A DNA stretch of 64,000 bases from Zoogloeaceae bacterium (GTDB lineage Bacteria > Pseudomonadota > Gammaproteobacteria > Burkholderiales > Rhodocyclaceae). Positions 63,241 to 64,000 of the stretch are shown piece by piece; position 1 is the first letter of the stretch, and every line of letters begins with the position of its first letter. The notes beneath the pieces were generated by a model, which saw only the letters and a list, made by a program, of their open reading frames with translations, was not told the DNA's origin and ran no database searches. The position numbers and the translations under genes were made by a program. The stretch covers positions 62,001 to 126,000 of the forward strand of contig JACKLY010000002.1 in assembly GCA_024235655.1 (NCBI GenBank), read 5' to 3'.

Positions 63241-64000
<760 letters not shown>

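Overview
The window looks like chromosomal DNA of a betaproteobacterium, most likely a member of the Rhodocyclales close to Dechloromonas/Azonexus. This is an inference. It rests on high G+C, the short Fis type next to dusB, hemF, hemCDXY, the sbp-cysTWA order and the many DUF485/ActP and TctDE-type genes. No phage, insertion sequence, CRISPR array or rRNA gene was seen. One tRNA (Phe) is present. The two ends cut pmbA (left) and groL (right).

Layout. 0-12.4 kb is housekeeping: pmbA/yjgA, mog, a PilZ-like protein, thyA-pgi-folA, dusB-fis, purH, purD, hemF. 12.4-16.6 kb is the hemC-hemD-hemX-hemY operon on the minus strand. 16.6-24.6 kb holds a methyltransferase, a Cache-type kinase with a NarL-type regulator, and a tightly overlapping algZ-algR-type pair feeding into a MscS channel with a cyclic-nucleotide domain, with argH divergent. 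The argH-algZ-algR-hemCD order recalls the Pseudomonas locus, here interrupted by about 5 kb. 24.6-32.5 kb has a Ser/Thr kinase fused to a cyclic-nucleotide-binding domain, a lipoprotein, a small AhpD-like protein under a strong dyad, two hydrolases, and hemA-prfA-prmC-grxD. 32.6-36.5 kb is the sulfate ABC transporter (sbp-cysT-cysW-cysA), followed by a second kinase with a cyclic-nucleotide domain.

38-42.2 kb holds a two-component pair beside a two-subunit Na+/solute symporter. 42.8-48.7 kb is the most unusual region: a compact plus-strand operon of TerC, an SbtA-type bicarbonate transporter, an SbtB-like PII protein, a Ca2+/Na+ exchanger and an SPCA-like Ca2+/Mn2+ P-type ATPase. It is followed by a CPA2 antiporter, two NhaD-type antiporters and a universal stress protein. 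Together these suggest a module linking inorganic carbon, Na+, H+ and divalent cations. 53.9-63.1 kb contains two successive copies of a four-gene unit (response regulator, TctE-like kinase, DUF485 protein, ActP symporter), ending beside groL.

Reading the parts together, the cell seems to invest heavily in Na+-coupled uptake of carboxylates under two-component control, in Na+/H+ balance to sustain it, and in cyclic-nucleotide and possibly c-di-GMP signalling. The functions of the clusters are inferred from family membership and gene order.
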